Part shown: in pieces, positions 32,108 to 42,420 of the stretch
How positions within the stretch are numbered: the stretch's first letter is position 1
How the letters are laid out: each line of letters starts with the position of its first letter
NCBI GenBank assembly: GCA_037355855.1
Contig: CM074762.1
Span: forward strand, 3,100,001-3,164,000
Origin: Pseudo-nitzschia pungens
Lineage: Eukaryota > Bacillariophyta > Bacillariophyceae > Bacillariales > Bacillariaceae
Direction: 5' to 3'
DNA length: 64,000 nt
Notes under the pieces: model-generated
Told to the model about the DNA's origin: nothing
The model's database searches: none
Seen by the model: the letters and a program-made list of their open reading frames with translations, nothing else
Program-made: the position numbers and the translations under genes

Positions 32108-33469
32108 CTACAGCCCCTTGTTGTACCGAAAGACCGTCACTGGGTTTCCTTGCTCGTCCCGTAGGTGATGGAATCGTTCTTCCAGGATCCTTGGCGTGGA
32201 TGGTGCCATTCTGCGGAAAGAGGGCAATGGTGGCCGGCAATCCAAAGCCGAACCCCAGCATCACAAAGGTGACATTGACCGGAAGGGTGAAGAGGCGCCG
32301 GTTCTTTCGCACGATCGGATCCAACAAGGACAGGGCCAGGGGTGGTATCAAAAATGTTGGCAGGGGCAGGACCATTCGCGAAATAATCATTTCGGACAGG
32401 GCCTTCTTGGCCGCCAGTTGCGAGGAACCGACCACCACCGGAGCCGCGGCCTCCTGGGTGGTAACAGTGCTTGTGTTAGTAGTGCTGGCACTGGGTTCGT
32501 AATACACATCGATTCCCGTGGTCAGCTCGTTCCGACGCATCAAAAAGACGTTGATGGCCGCCGCTGTGATGATGGCCGGCAGCGCCACGAACCGCTGCAC
32601 CGAGACTTTCTGGACCGAAGTCAGCCGCTTAGTGCGATCGATGGCGGCTTTGAGACCCATGGACATTCCTATGGATCCGGTGACGGCTCCCATGTATCCC
32701 TGAAGGACAGCGGAGGTGTTCAGCGGCTGCGTGGCGTTTCGGTTGAAATAGTTCACCAGTGCGTTCTGGGTTTGGTTCATCCAGTGGAAAAAAAAGATTG
32801 CCGGCGTCGAGGTAGCCATGATAGCACCCACGCAAACGGGTCCATTGTAGGGCTGTGTGTTTGCAGATTGTTGCATTTATGTTGTGCGAGTTTGCGCATC
32901 GTGGGTTGGTGCAATCGAAATTGGTTTGGTCAGAAGTTGCGTGTATCAAGAGGAGAAGAAACCAACAAGTTGCGCAATCCATACCGCTTGTGCAGTTTTG
33001 GTACTCCATGGCGCTTTTGCAGTTTTGGTACGTTCACTCTCGGCATTGCCACTGAAATCGCATTTGCGTTACGTACCACATATCCCGACATTCGAAAGGG
33101 CTGGGGAATGATTTCGTTCGTATCGGGATGAACGATCGCATCCTTGATTTTCTTGGCCTGCCACAGTTTCTCGTTGTCGAATTGTTTGACCACCCCGTTG
33201 CGGGTTCCACTGTCCATCAGCGTTTGGTGGTCTTCGAATTCCTTGAGCAGATTGACCGCATCGTCCAACTCTTGCTTCGAAGTCATGAGGGTTCTCGGAT
33301 CAACAACGTCCAGCATTTTACGGAAGCGTCCGTAGTAGGTCGACTGATCGTATCGATCGCCCTTCAGAGAAAACGGCGGCGCGTCATCGTTTCTGTCCTT
33401 GTCCAGGGATTTCGTGGAGGGAACGGCAATGGTACTACTAGTGCAGGTCGTAGGGTCGGAATTTACCAT
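32108..33469 (-). CDS. Sideroflexin (mitochondrial amino-acid carrier), one intron, 3' frame break
   Basis: Exon 1 (33469-33077) carries the family N-terminus: YDQSTYYGRFRKMLDVVDPRTL, LWQAKKIKDAIVHPDTNEII, PFRMSGYV. A 224-bp intron (33076-32853) joins V to PYNGPVCVGAIM in phase 0. Exon 2 continues with FHWMNQTQNALVNYFNRNAT, LQGYMGAVTGS, VQRFVALPAI, VLPLPTFLIPP and ALFPQ, covering the expected membrane helices. Sideroflexins move serine and related amino acids across the inner mitochondrial membrane. Between about 32190 and 32216 the frame must change by one base to give LEERFHHLRDEQGNPVTVFR and the conserved end YNKGL-stop at 32108. Without the change, the frame runs to 32082 with an unrelated tail. 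No GT-AG pair explains the shift. Confidence 0.9.
32853..33076 (-). other. Intron of sideroflexin
   Basis: Coding-strand donor TATGTG|GTACGTAACG and acceptor TGCAAACACACAG|CCCTAC. Removing it restores the family's SGYVP(Y/F) junction exactly. Confidence 0.92.
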
Positions 33470-34222
33470 GGTTTCATTAAGGAAAAGTTAAATATCGAAA
33501 ATGTCTTTTGTCAGTAATCTTAAGGTTTACCGGTATCTATGCGATTGGAGAATGAGAATGAGAACGGTGGAAACAGCCGATGATGGATTTGGTGTCGAAT
33601 GGTTCGGATTTGAGAGGAAATTTAGATTTTAGGTCTGAAAGGAATCGTACAGGAAACGTGAAACAGATGTTAAGGTTTTTTACTACAATTAGTATTTCGG
33701 TTCTTCTTCGCGGTTGAGATCTATGCATGATCCACGACTGGTATTATTTATGAACGCGTTGACAAGTACTGGCAGGAACGTACACCATTCCTCTGCTCAA
33801 AATTACCGGTAATTCAATCACGCAACGTTCGGAATTCGCTTCGCAACCGCCAATGAAATTCATTCCAGTGTTTTGGTTCATTCCTCGATAGTCGGCCATA
33901 ATGAGAGTGCGTCATTAGTCGAACAAGTCCAACATGGGCGCAGTCGTCCGTTGGTAGTCCGGAGTTGAAAAGACTCCATTCTCTATGACCTATGCCTTGT
34001 GGTCATTTCAAATGTCTCAAACTGTCACTATCTATCCCTGCCTGCTTCGATAGCGAACCCTAGACAACAACTATCGATCCCGTGCCAAGTGCCGAGTCGA
34101 GAAAGTGGAGAGTGGGACGCTCCTGTTGTCAGCAAGCGTCAACACATTCAATCCAGAGGACATTCCATCCTTCGTTATCCATACTTCCGAACTCACAATC
34201 CAAAACTACTCTACCGTACACC
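33470..34222. other. Divergent promoter region
   Basis: Lies between sideroflexin (-) and the EF-hand gene (+), so it should carry both promoters. No gene seen; from 33950 onward it is GC-richer and is probably the 5' UTR of the EF-hand gene. Confidence 0.45.
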
Positions 34223-34435
34223 ATGAGCGAAGCAGAAATCATCAAAGCCTTCTCGGTGTTCGACGAGGGTGAGACGGGAAAGGTCAGTTCGGAAGACCTC
34301 GTCGACGCCCTCACGACCTACAGCGATATGACCACCGACCAAGCGGAACAACTCATCAAGGATGCCGGCGGAAAGAGCAGCTTTGATTACGCCAAGTTCG
34401 TGAAGGAAATGAACGCCAAGGCCCAGGGAAATTAA
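34223..34435 (+). CDS. Small degenerate EF-hand (calmodulin/light-chain-like) protein
   Basis: 70 residues from the ATG at 34223, with ACACC just upstream. The N-terminal hand reads IIKAFSVFDEGETGKVSSEDLVDAL. The loop DEGETGKVSSED keeps ligands at positions 1 and 12 and the central Gly, but lacks acidic residues at 3 and 5. The second hand, TTDQAEQLIKDAGGKSSFDYAKFVKEM, has a shortened loop and probably no calcium. This matches the N- or C-terminal half of calmodulin-type light chains, which bind IQ motifs or a partner helix. It may be a light-chain-like subunit or a calcium-independent adaptor. Length is about half of calmodulin, and stop and start codons are clean, so it looks complete. Confidence 0.83.
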   Translation: MSEAEIIKAFSVFDEGETGKVSSEDLVDALTTYSDMTTDQAEQLIKDAGGKSSFDYAKFVKEMNAKAQGN

Positions 34436-34936
34436 GAACGGATTTCAGGACTGATGCGAGGAATGAACCGTGTGCAATGCAATGCAATGCAGGACACGAA
34501 ACGAAACGAAACGAAACGAAAAACAGGACAATTATTACTTTTTTTATAGCACTGTGAGCCCATACCGTAACACGGGAATCTGTTTTGTTTCCATGCCAGG
34601 GAGGTTGCAGAGGGAAAAATCTTTTCAAGAGACGCAAGAACGCGTTGACGAACGATATTCATGATTTTGTTTGAAGGAGATTGTCGAATGAATTGATGCG
34701 AATAATCCTTACTGTATGCAGAATAGATTAAGGGTAAAGGATGATCAGAACAGACTCAACAGCAACATGCACAACATGCAGGAACTATAAACATTCAATA
34801 CTGTTTTTGTGTGTTTGAATCTCCTTCCAATCTTTTACAAACAACTGATACCAATCAAAACAGAATCTTTCGATCAGATTTCGCAGTTCAAACTAGCCTT
34901 GTCAATAATAGTGGTCTCAACGAATCATGAATTCGA

Positions 34937-34973
<37 letters not shown>

Positions 34974-35103
34974 TTCGTTTGTGCTACTTGATAGGATCAT
35001 TTGTTCGTAGCGGGAGACCCGGCACGTTCGTCGGTCGCTCCATCGATCGTACAACACGCATCGCGTCGCATTGCATCGCCTACGCTACCGTACCCTACCC
35101 TCC
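34436..35103. other. Intergenic between convergent genes
   Basis: 3' flanks. Contains (ACGAA)n at 34495-34525 and a (GA)n run at 34935-34968. No gene. Confidence 0.5.
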
Positions 35104-36706
35104 TCAGTTGAGCTTGCTCCGGCCCTTGTTTTGCCACTTCCAATAGGGGACGAACCGAGACGCCAGCCGCTGCAGGCACAGCGACTTGACGACGATGCAC
35201 TGGGGCTCCAGCGCGTACTGGATCGATTTCACCAGGGCGATCGTGTCCAGCAATCCGTCGGCTCCCGAGAGCCCCCCAACGTCGACGTAGACGGCATCGA
35301 ACCCGATGGTGCGCTCGCCGGGCGGAACCCCATCGCTCCCGGTAGTATTCTTGCTGCAGCCGCAGCAGGCCCGCCGTCTTCCAGGCATCGCCCGTTCGGA
35401 AAAAGACGTCCGGGTATTTCTTCTGGGCCTCCCGGATGATCTTGCTGCCCACGTCGACTCCCATGACGTGGTCGAATTCCTTGTTCAACAAGACGGTGGA
35501 GGTTCCAAAGTGGCACCCCACCTCCAGAACGAACGAGCTCGACGGATCCCGTGCGTCGCCGCCATCGCCGCCGCCGTCGTTGCTGGCATTCGGGCCGGCG
35601 GCCTTGAGGTGGGAGTTCCGGAGGAGCGTCTTGACGCCCGGAATCGTTTGGCGGTAGTCGTGCACCCCGACCGTGGCCACGATCCGACAGAGGCGATTGT
35701 GGTTGGTCTTGTTGGGATCCAGCCAGGGCACGGTGTAGGTCAGCTGAGAGGCGACCGAATTGAGTCCGAGAGATTTCACCAGCACGTACTCGAGGCCGTG
35801 ATACTCGTTGTTTTTTTCGTCGGTTTCCCGGCAGCTCTTGGCCACCATGGCCGCCATTTGTTCGAATTCCAGAATCAGATCGAGACAGGTCCATTCCAGA
35901 TCGTTTCCGACAATGGCATTGACGTCCAGGACCAAAACATCGTACCGGCACGACGGAGAGGACGACGACGAATCCCGAAAGAAGGCGGATCGCCAGTCCG
36001 CAAACTTGTCCATTTCGCGAAAGTCCAGGTTTCCGGCGCTCTCGTCGTCGTTGTCATAGTCCTCGCCATCCTCCTCCAAGTGATCGCCCAATCGCATGGC
36101 GTTGATTCTCGTGGTTTCGTTGGGCGACAGGGTTTTCCCCTTGTGTTTGGCCGCGGCCTTGGGGTAATCCCGTTTGACGTCGCAATAGACCGACGAGGGA
36201 GAAGCCCTGGCACGAATGGCGTTGGAGACCTCCCGCAGCTGCGACCCGAGCTCGGCCACCACGTGTTTCTCGGTGACCACGGCGTTCACGGCGTGCACCA
36301 ATTCCTTGGTGGACGAACAGCAAATGATCTTGGGTGGCTTGCGGTCGCGCTGTTCCTTGAGTCGCTTCTGGACCTTGCTCGAGGTTTCCTTCGGGGACGA
36401 TGCGGTTTCGCCGGACTGTTCGGTTTCGGGTGTCTCGATGCTCGACGAAGCGCAGAGGCGGCTGGCAACACCGGAAAACCGCAGCGGCTTCCACCGCGTC
36501 GACCGATGCTGGTGCTGGTGTTGGTGTTGATATTGATATCGAACCACCGGATGAACGCTCCATGCACTAACCCGAGACGCCGAGAAGGCAAGGAGTCCCA
36601 GAACCGCACCGGCAAAGACTACTCGACTGCCAATCGTCGCCCACACATTGTCTCTCGCTCTGGCTCTGCTTCGGTGCTTGGTAGTACTACCGGTACCGCG
36701 ATTCAT
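35104..36706 (-). CDS. Plastid-type SAM methyltransferase with an apparent frameshift
   Basis: From the ATG at 36706 there is a basic start, a signal peptide (VVFAGAVLGLLAFSASRVSA) and WSVHP, a Trp-type plastid-import motif. A linker precedes two domains. The first (about 105-325) includes KIICCSSTKELVHAVNAVV, YDVLVLDVNAIVGNDLEW and LEYVLVKSLGLNSVAS. The second is a class I methyltransferase: FVLEVGCHFGTSTVLLNKEF (motif I), VMGVDVGSKIIREAQKKYP, FRTGDAW. At about 35320-35345 the frame fails. The -1/+2 alternative continues the fold (TIGFDAVYVDVGGLSGADGL, ALEPQCIVVKSL, RFVPYWKWQNKGRSKLN) to a stop at 35104; the original frame runs on to 34997 as Arg-rich nonsense. No intron fits. The first domain resembles the second domain's VYVD...VVKSL part, suggesting an internal duplication. 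Substrate unknown. Confidence 0.75.
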
Positions 36707-37918
36707 GGTCCTGAACCTTTGTCTCTTCCTTTCGAAATTGTCGTCGATGTTGTGTTTCTGTTTGTTCTCGTCTCCGGATGCTCAATCCCGATCAGATCCG
36801 TTGGCGGAAACAAACAACAATATTCCTTATGGAGATCCTTGTCTTCCTTCCGTCGCACGCTGACGATCAAACTGATGGATGCACGATTTTTTTCTTCGGA
36901 TTGATTGTTGATGATTATTTTTTGATCGAGATGCGTCTCATCTTCGTTCTTTCCGGAACGTGTTTTGATGGTTGGAAGTTGGAAGCGTGATCGGTGATGC
37001 AGTCCTATGATTTTAATGTATATTACATATGTATACACGCACGCAAGACGCAATACATTGTTATTTTTTTTCTGACGATGAACCGTCGCCCTGGGCTGCG
37101 AACGCAGCCTGCCCCGCTCGGTTGTGCCGGACGGCATTGCAGGCTTTTGGCGAGCTCGCCACTTCGTTCGCGCAGCTCCAGCGCGTGTTTCGATCGCTCG
37201 GAATGAATGAATGTTTCGTCGACTTTCTCCATCGCGTTACCTTAACTTGTACGGTACGCACCGGTGGAAGTACATTTACCTATCGGTAGAGGTGAAGAAA
37301 CAGTTCTCAAATACGTACATTACACGCACGTACGGTAAGGTTTACGGTATCATCGTTTCGTACATACCAAACTGTGCGGAACCGACCCATAATTGTTGGA
37401 AAAATTGTCATCATCGTTCAAAACGATGTCGTTAGTCGTTAAGGTTACTCGTTACGTAGCGCAGAGAAAAGGGTCGTGTGACCCAACCAAATTGAGCAAA
37501 ATCTGACGAAATCGTGTGAAAACAGCGGTAACCTTACCGGTAGGAAGAATACCGATAAAATTGCAATAGAATCTGCAGTAGCGTAACTTAACGTACGCAT
37601 GTACTAGGTTTGAACCGTACCGGAATTTTGTGTCGTTGTGGAACACATTCAACATCTGGTGAGGTAGTAACCTTATCGTAAGATTAGCCCTCCTTCGTTG
37701 TTGTTGTTGCAACATCACAATCGAAGAGAGAAGGTGACACCAACCTGTTAGAGCACTCGACAATTCACGAAGGCCAAGCAAGCAGTATTTATTAGATTCA
37801 GAGGGGAGTTTACTCTGAATAACCTATAGAGACCCCGATTTCCCGTTGGATCAAGACCACTTGCGTAGAGAACGATAACAGCAACAATACTACCGGTACT
37901 CCTACTACTCGAAAAATA
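36707..37918. other. Divergent intergenic region
   Basis: Shared upstream region of the methyltransferase (-) and the DUF1664 gene (+). Poly-T at 37066. GTAAGGTT/TACCGGTA words at 37310-37350 and 37530-37545. No gene. Confidence 0.45.
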
Positions 37919-38884
37919 ATGTCCGCTGCCGGTGCTGCACGGGGCCCATTGGCCTTTTTGCTCCAATCCCAGACGGGGCAATGGCTGACCATATCGATGG
38001 GAGCGATGTACGCCTTTCCCGAACAGGCAAAGCAGGTCCTGGGCGATTTGGGTTCGTACGCGATCCTCGCCAAGCAAATGTCCGGGTTCCAAGTCCCATC
38101 CCTCGAGGATAAGGCCTCCGCGGCCGTGGTTCCCGCCCCGCCGCAACAAATCGTGATTCACCAGACCCTTCCCTCCACCGGTGGAAACCAATACGTGGGA
38201 CTGCTGGTCAAGATCGTGGTCGGCGGATCCGCCTGCTGGATCGGATACTTTGCGCTGACCAACGCGCTCCCGGAATACGTCCAGGAATTCTTTCCCGTCA
38301 CGCGAAAGTTCTTTGCCAAGACGTCGAAGTTCCTGGTGACGTCCCTCGAAATGGTCAAGGAGGCCCTCGAGGAGCAGATCGGGGTCGTCTCGCGCAAACA
38401 GGACGATCTGTCCAAGAAACTGGACGGAACCCACGATTCCGTGATGGGACTCCACAAGGAACTCGGCGACGCCCGGACCGATCTGGACCGGCTGGGAGAC
38501 TCCATGGCCCGGCAGGAATCCACCCTCAGCTCGTCCCACAAAACCATGAGCTACACCTCCAAGGGCGTGACGCTGCTGGTGCGGTGCGTCGCCGGGATGC
38601 TCCCCACCAACGATCGCACCGTCCACGATCTCGCCGAGTACATCAAGGACGGGGAGGAAATCCAGAAGCACCGGGAGAAGGAGGAGCTCCAGAAACGCCT
38701 TTCGGGAGTAAGCGTGAGCAAGACGCCCCTCTCGTCGATCGCGGCGTCCCCGGTCTATCCGAGGCGCCAACCCCTGCCGAACCTGGTGGTCCGCGAGTCG
38801 CGTGCGGATTCGGACCTGGATTCCCTGGAGGACGTCCACACCGTCCTCGGCATTCGACCCGGATCGAACCTGCTCGTGTCGTGA
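37919..38884 (+). CDS. DUF1664-type membrane protein
   Basis: 321 residues from the ATG at 37919. The N-terminus (MSAAGAARGPLAFLLQSQTG) may be a mitochondrial presequence or simply uncharged. One membrane helix occurs at about residues 93-112 (YVGLLVKIVVGGSACWIGYFAL). It is followed by the DUF1664 signature: a helix with FFPVTRKFFAKTSKFLVTSLEMVKEALEEQI and then a long coiled coil (SRKQDDLSKKLDGTHDSVMG, LHKELGDARTDLDRLGDSM). The C-terminal 80 residues are charged and loose. Proteins of this family in plants and algae are uncharacterised; the helix-plus-coiled-coil design suggests an organelle-membrane tether. A very long frame antisense to this gene (37748-39421) is treated as a shadow. Confidence 0.85.
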   Translation: MSAAGAARGPLAFLLQSQTGQWLTISMGAMYAFPEQAKQVLGDLGSYAILAKQMSGFQVPSLEDKASAAVVPAPPQQIVIHQTLPSTGGNQYVGLLVKIVVGGSACWIGYFALTNALPEYVQEFFPVTRKFFAKTSKFLVTSLEMVKEALEEQIGVVSRKQDDLSKKLDGTHDSVMGLHKELGDARTDLDRLGDSMARQESTLSSSHKTMSYTSKGVTLLVRCVAGMLPTNDRTVHDLAEYIKDGEEIQKHREKEELQKRLSGVSVSKTPLSSIAASPVYPRRQPLPNLVVRESRADSDLDSLEDVHTVLGIRPGSNLLVS

Positions 38885-39777
38885 GGCCGTAGACAGAGAG
38901 AGAGAGCGAGAGAGAGAGAAGCGAAGCGAAGCGAAGCGAAGCAAACGATAGGATGACAAACCGAAACCGACATGGCGCAGAGCGGGTTCTCGCGATGCGA
39001 CGTTCGGTTGGATATGAGATGAGATGATATGAGATGATTGGATACTCATTTGTTGTATAATACGTCTTTCGGTAGTGGGAAAGACCGAGGGAAACACTGA
39101 CTGTTTAGTTCGCAGCGATACTAATGAAAAAAAAAATCGTTTAGGTGTAGTGGACAAGAAAGTTTTTGCTTTTTTTTCAAAATATAATATTGTAGGTCTT
39201 GCCTCTGACTTGTAGGTGCTTGTACGCTCGGTGAGACGAATAGCCACATTGATTGGTCGCACCATCCGGTCCTCATGGACGACAACAGGTTCTGTTTCCG
39301 GATGTTTGGGTGCCACAAATGCTCTTGTACGAATCCAATTCGACAAGTCCATGTAGGTACCGTGCGTTGTGGCAACACGTCGTGCGTAGTAGGACGCAGT
39401 TGGGACGTGCGCAGTTTCCATCCGAATCCAAATCCAAAAGATTCCAGGGAACCGAAACGGTGGAAGCAGCAGCCGATGGATTCATTCTGGCATTTAAAAA
39501 AAACAACAACGAAAACAACATCAACAGCAACGACCCATCGAAACCTCCTCCCGTTGGTTTTTTCTCGACCAATCTGGTTGGCGGCCGGACTTTGCTCGTA
39601 CGTGTGCGTACATGTGACCACCGAGCCAGCTGCCCAGCACGCCAATCAACCGATCAATCAATCAGCCAACCAAAAACCAACAAGCGACACAGCCCTCACG
39701 ATTGCTTCTGGTGCTCGCTTTTGGGTGTCGCAGTCGGGAGGATGCTGTCGAAGATCTGAAAAAGCCCCACAAACTCG

Positions 39778-39852
39778 GATCGGATCGGATCGAATTGAAT
39801 TGAATTGAATTGGATTGGATTGAATTGAATTGGATTGAATTGGATTGGATTC
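39778..39852. repeat. TTGAA/TTGGA pentanucleotide array
   Basis: About fourteen pentamers alternating TTGAA and TTGGA, next to GGATC/GCATC repeats at 39895-39920. Confidence 0.85.
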
Positions 39853-40482
39853 GCTGTGGGTGATTTGGTCTGCGTTTGGTGGTTCCCTTCATCGGATCGC
39901 ATCGGATCGCATCGCATCGTATTTGCGTCGTGTCGTGTTGCATGGTTGGCATGGTGGTTGCCGTTGGTTGGAGATGCCCGGGGCGAGCATGATGTTCCGC
40001 ACGGCGATGGGGAAAATTGCAACCGCCCACCGACCCGAACACTGCATCGCCGTGTTCTTCAATGTCATATCCAGTTCGATCCACCGGCAATGGTTTTGCA
40101 CGGTACCAACTGATGCTGACGATGATAATACTGATGCAACCACCACTGGTCTGTGATCGTTCGAGTCTCCTGCGGATAGTATACAGGGGCAAGAGCAAGG
40201 TTCAGTAACGGTTATTGGTCGTACCGTTTGGTATCGGAGAGGAATGAGACTCTGAGAGAGAGTGTGTGTGTGTGTGTGCAACGATGAATTCATCATGCTT
40301 GGTCTGGTTTCGAGTTTCGAACACGATTAACTCTGCCTGTTTTCGTGTGCCATCCACGTTTCCTTCCAAGGTGAATGAATCAAGCTGTGTCGACAAGACA
40401 AGAGACCTCCATTGTGCGCACTGCGTGTACAAGACTTCGGAAGAACCAAGATCCGTTCCTTGGCATGCCTTGGCTTGAATAC

Positions 40483-40588
40483 TAGCTTTCTCTTCTCTTC
40501 TCCTCTCTCCTTCTGTTCCCTTCCCTTCCCTTCCCTTCCTTTCTCTTCTCTTCTCTTCTCTTCTTTTCTTTTCTTTTCTTTTCTTCTT
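40483..40588. repeat. Pyrimidine tract (TCTTC/CCCTT/CTTTT)n
   Basis: An almost pure C/T strand of about 100 bases made of changing pentamers. It is capable of triplex formation in principle. Confidence 0.85.
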
Positions 40589-41115
40589 AAGACTTGCAGA
40601 ATACATGGGTTCCATCCACCTACAAGATCAACGAGGAACTGCATGACCATTAGAGAGATGTTTAAGGGAGGAGGGATGGAACAAAAAAGTGAGATGGTCG
40701 AGGTTTAGACAAGGATATAAATCTTTTAACTTAATCGTACTAATCTCATTTTTCCAAAAAAAATATGAATCCAGTCACGGATGTTACGTGTAACGAATCA
40801 TCCAAGACGCAACGAACGAAATCATCTTCTCATCATTTCAACAAAAAATATCAAAATCAACAAAATCAAAATGAAATGAAAAGTTTCCCGCCGCGTGTAA
40901 GATTGAAGTTGATGCGCCGATACAGTAAAGGTAGGATACGTACGATAATTACTCGTTGTCAAACTACCGTATGCACGAAACGCATTTCTTTCTTCTACTG
41001 GCGACCGGCAGGTCCTGCCTTGAACCTTCTTTTCTCTTTTTCGGGCGCAATGGCATACGAATCAACAAGGACTCGACCAAAGAGTACCAGTACGTTATAC
41101 GTTACTGCTGCAACC

Positions 41116-42420
41116 ATGAAGACTCTCCGCGACAACAACAACAAGCGAACGGCAGCAGCAGCACCTTCCCGGCTGCTGATCCTGGCGTCGGCGGCACTGC
41201 AGTTGCTCTCGATCCATCACCATGTTTCCTGCGCTTCGTCGTTCGCTCCAACCAATACGCCATCCCTGCGGGATCGCTCGGTGGTGGTGGCCGCCGGCGT
41301 CGTCGACACGGACTCTGCAACGACAGCAGCGACAGCAGCAGCAACACCCAGCGAAACATCCGATGCGTCTGCCTTGTTCGAGGAATTCGCGTCTTTTTTG
41401 CAAACCCAGCAGAGCGAAATCATCGAGCAGATCGAGCAACTCGAACGCGACCTGGTGCAAGACGGAGAAGCAGCCGGGACGTTCACCAGGGACTGCTGGG
41501 GCATCTTTGAGCGAGAGGACGACGACGACGACAGCAGCAGCAGCACTAGCACTAGCACTGGCACTGGCAGCGGAGGAATCACCCGCGTCATTCAAAAGGG
41601 TGCCATCATCGAAAAGGGTGCCTGCTCCCTGACCCTTCTGAGAAACGGCAAACTGACGGCGGAACGCGCCGCATCGATCCGGGGACGGCAGAACAACAGC
41701 GACGGGATTGCCATCGAGGAAGGCGACACCTACTGTGCCGCGGCATTGTCCATGGTCCTGCACACGCGATCGCCCATGGTGCCCACCTTTCGATCGGACG
41801 TGCGCATCTTTTTGGTCGAATCCTCGTCCTCGGCCTCGGCTTCCGGTACGGGCAGCGACCAAACACAAACCGTGGCCTGGTTCGGCGGCGGCAGCGACCT
41901 GACCCCCTACTATTTGTTCGACGAGGACATTTCCTTTTTCCACGGGGCCATCCGGGACCTGTGCGAACAACACTCGGCCAGCGACGACCAGATCGACTAC
42001 CCCACCATGAAACGAGCCTGCGACGACTATTTCTTCCTGCCGGCCCGCAGCGAGCACCGCGGCGTGGGAGGAATGTTCTACGACGACCTGCCGGCCACGC
42101 CCGAAACCCTCGCCTTTTGCAGAGACGTGGCCTCGGGGTGGATGCCCTCGTGGTTTCCCATCGTGACAAAGCGGCAGAAACTCCCCTACAACGAGCAGCA
42201 GCGCGAGTGGCAGCTGCTCCGCCGGGGCCGGTACCTCGAATTCAACCTGCTGTACGACCGCGGCGTCAAGTTCGGCCTGGCGAACGCCAACCCGCGCGTC
42301 GAGGGGGTCATGGTGTCGGCACCGCCGCTCATTGCGTGGGAATACAACCACCGGATCGAGCCCGGGAGCGAGGAAGACCGCCTGATGGCAATTCTCAAGG
42401 CTCCCATCGACTGGGTGTGA
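41116..42420 (+). CDS. Coproporphyrinogen III oxidase (HemF type), plastid-targeted, divergent active site
   Basis: 434 residues from the ATG at 41116; the frame is open further upstream but the signal peptide (RLLILASAALQLLSIHHHVS) and import motif CASSFAPT fix this start. HemF performs the oxygen-dependent decarboxylation of coproporphyrinogen III in haem and chlorophyll synthesis. Family landmarks: GGITRVIQKGAIIEKGA, AWFGGGSDLTPYYLFDEDIS, CDDYFFLPARSEHRGVGGMF, REWQLLRRGRYLEFNLLYDR and PPLIAWEYNH...DWV. Two normally invariant histidines are missing. PT(x)HxNVR is PTFRSDVR (Arg226, Asp228), and the His of FYLKHR is Ala310. The other two, His216 and His276, are kept. An acidic low-complexity insert (DDDDDSSSSTSTSTGTGSG) lies near residue 140. 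It may be a paralogue with altered activity. Confidence 0.9.
   Translation: MKTLRDNNNKRTAAAAPSRLLILASAALQLLSIHHHVSCASSFAPTNTPSLRDRSVVVAAGVVDTDSATTAATAAATPSETSDASALFEEFASFLQTQQSEIIEQIEQLERDLVQDGEAAGTFTRDCWGIFEREDDDDDSSSSTSTSTGTGSGGITRVIQKGAIIEKGACSLTLLRNGKLTAERAASIRGRQNNSDGIAIEEGDTYCAAALSMVLHTRSPMVPTFRSDVRIFLVESSSSASASGTGSDQTQTVAWFGGGSDLTPYYLFDEDISFFHGAIRDLCEQHSASDDQIDYPTMKRACDDYFFLPARSEHRGVGGMFYDDLPATPETLAFCRDVASGWMPSWFPIVTKRQKLPYNEQQREWQLLRRGRYLEFNLLYDRGVKFGLANANPRVEGVMVSAPPLIAWEYNHRIEPGSEEDRLMAILKAPIDWV

Larger units (their letters stand above)
38885..41115. other. Long intergenic region with simple repeats
   Basis: Holds GA/GCGAA repeats (38894-38942), the TTGAA/TTGGA array (39778-39852), a (GT)n run (40262-40278) and a pyrimidine tract (40483-40588). 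A minus-strand segment at about 39421-39150 (METAHVPTASYYARRVATTH...) has protein-like composition, but its frame runs on across the antisense of DUF1664. It may be one exon of an unrecognised gene. A second protein-like stretch lies at 40110-39960 (-). I call neither. Confidence 0.4.

Noticed and set aside
35306..36904. 532-codon plus-strand frame
   Set aside because: Shadow of the GC-rich methyltransferase; no motif, while the minus strand has signal peptide and motif I.
41095..42351. 418-codon minus-strand frame
   Set aside because: Antisense of the HemF-like gene.
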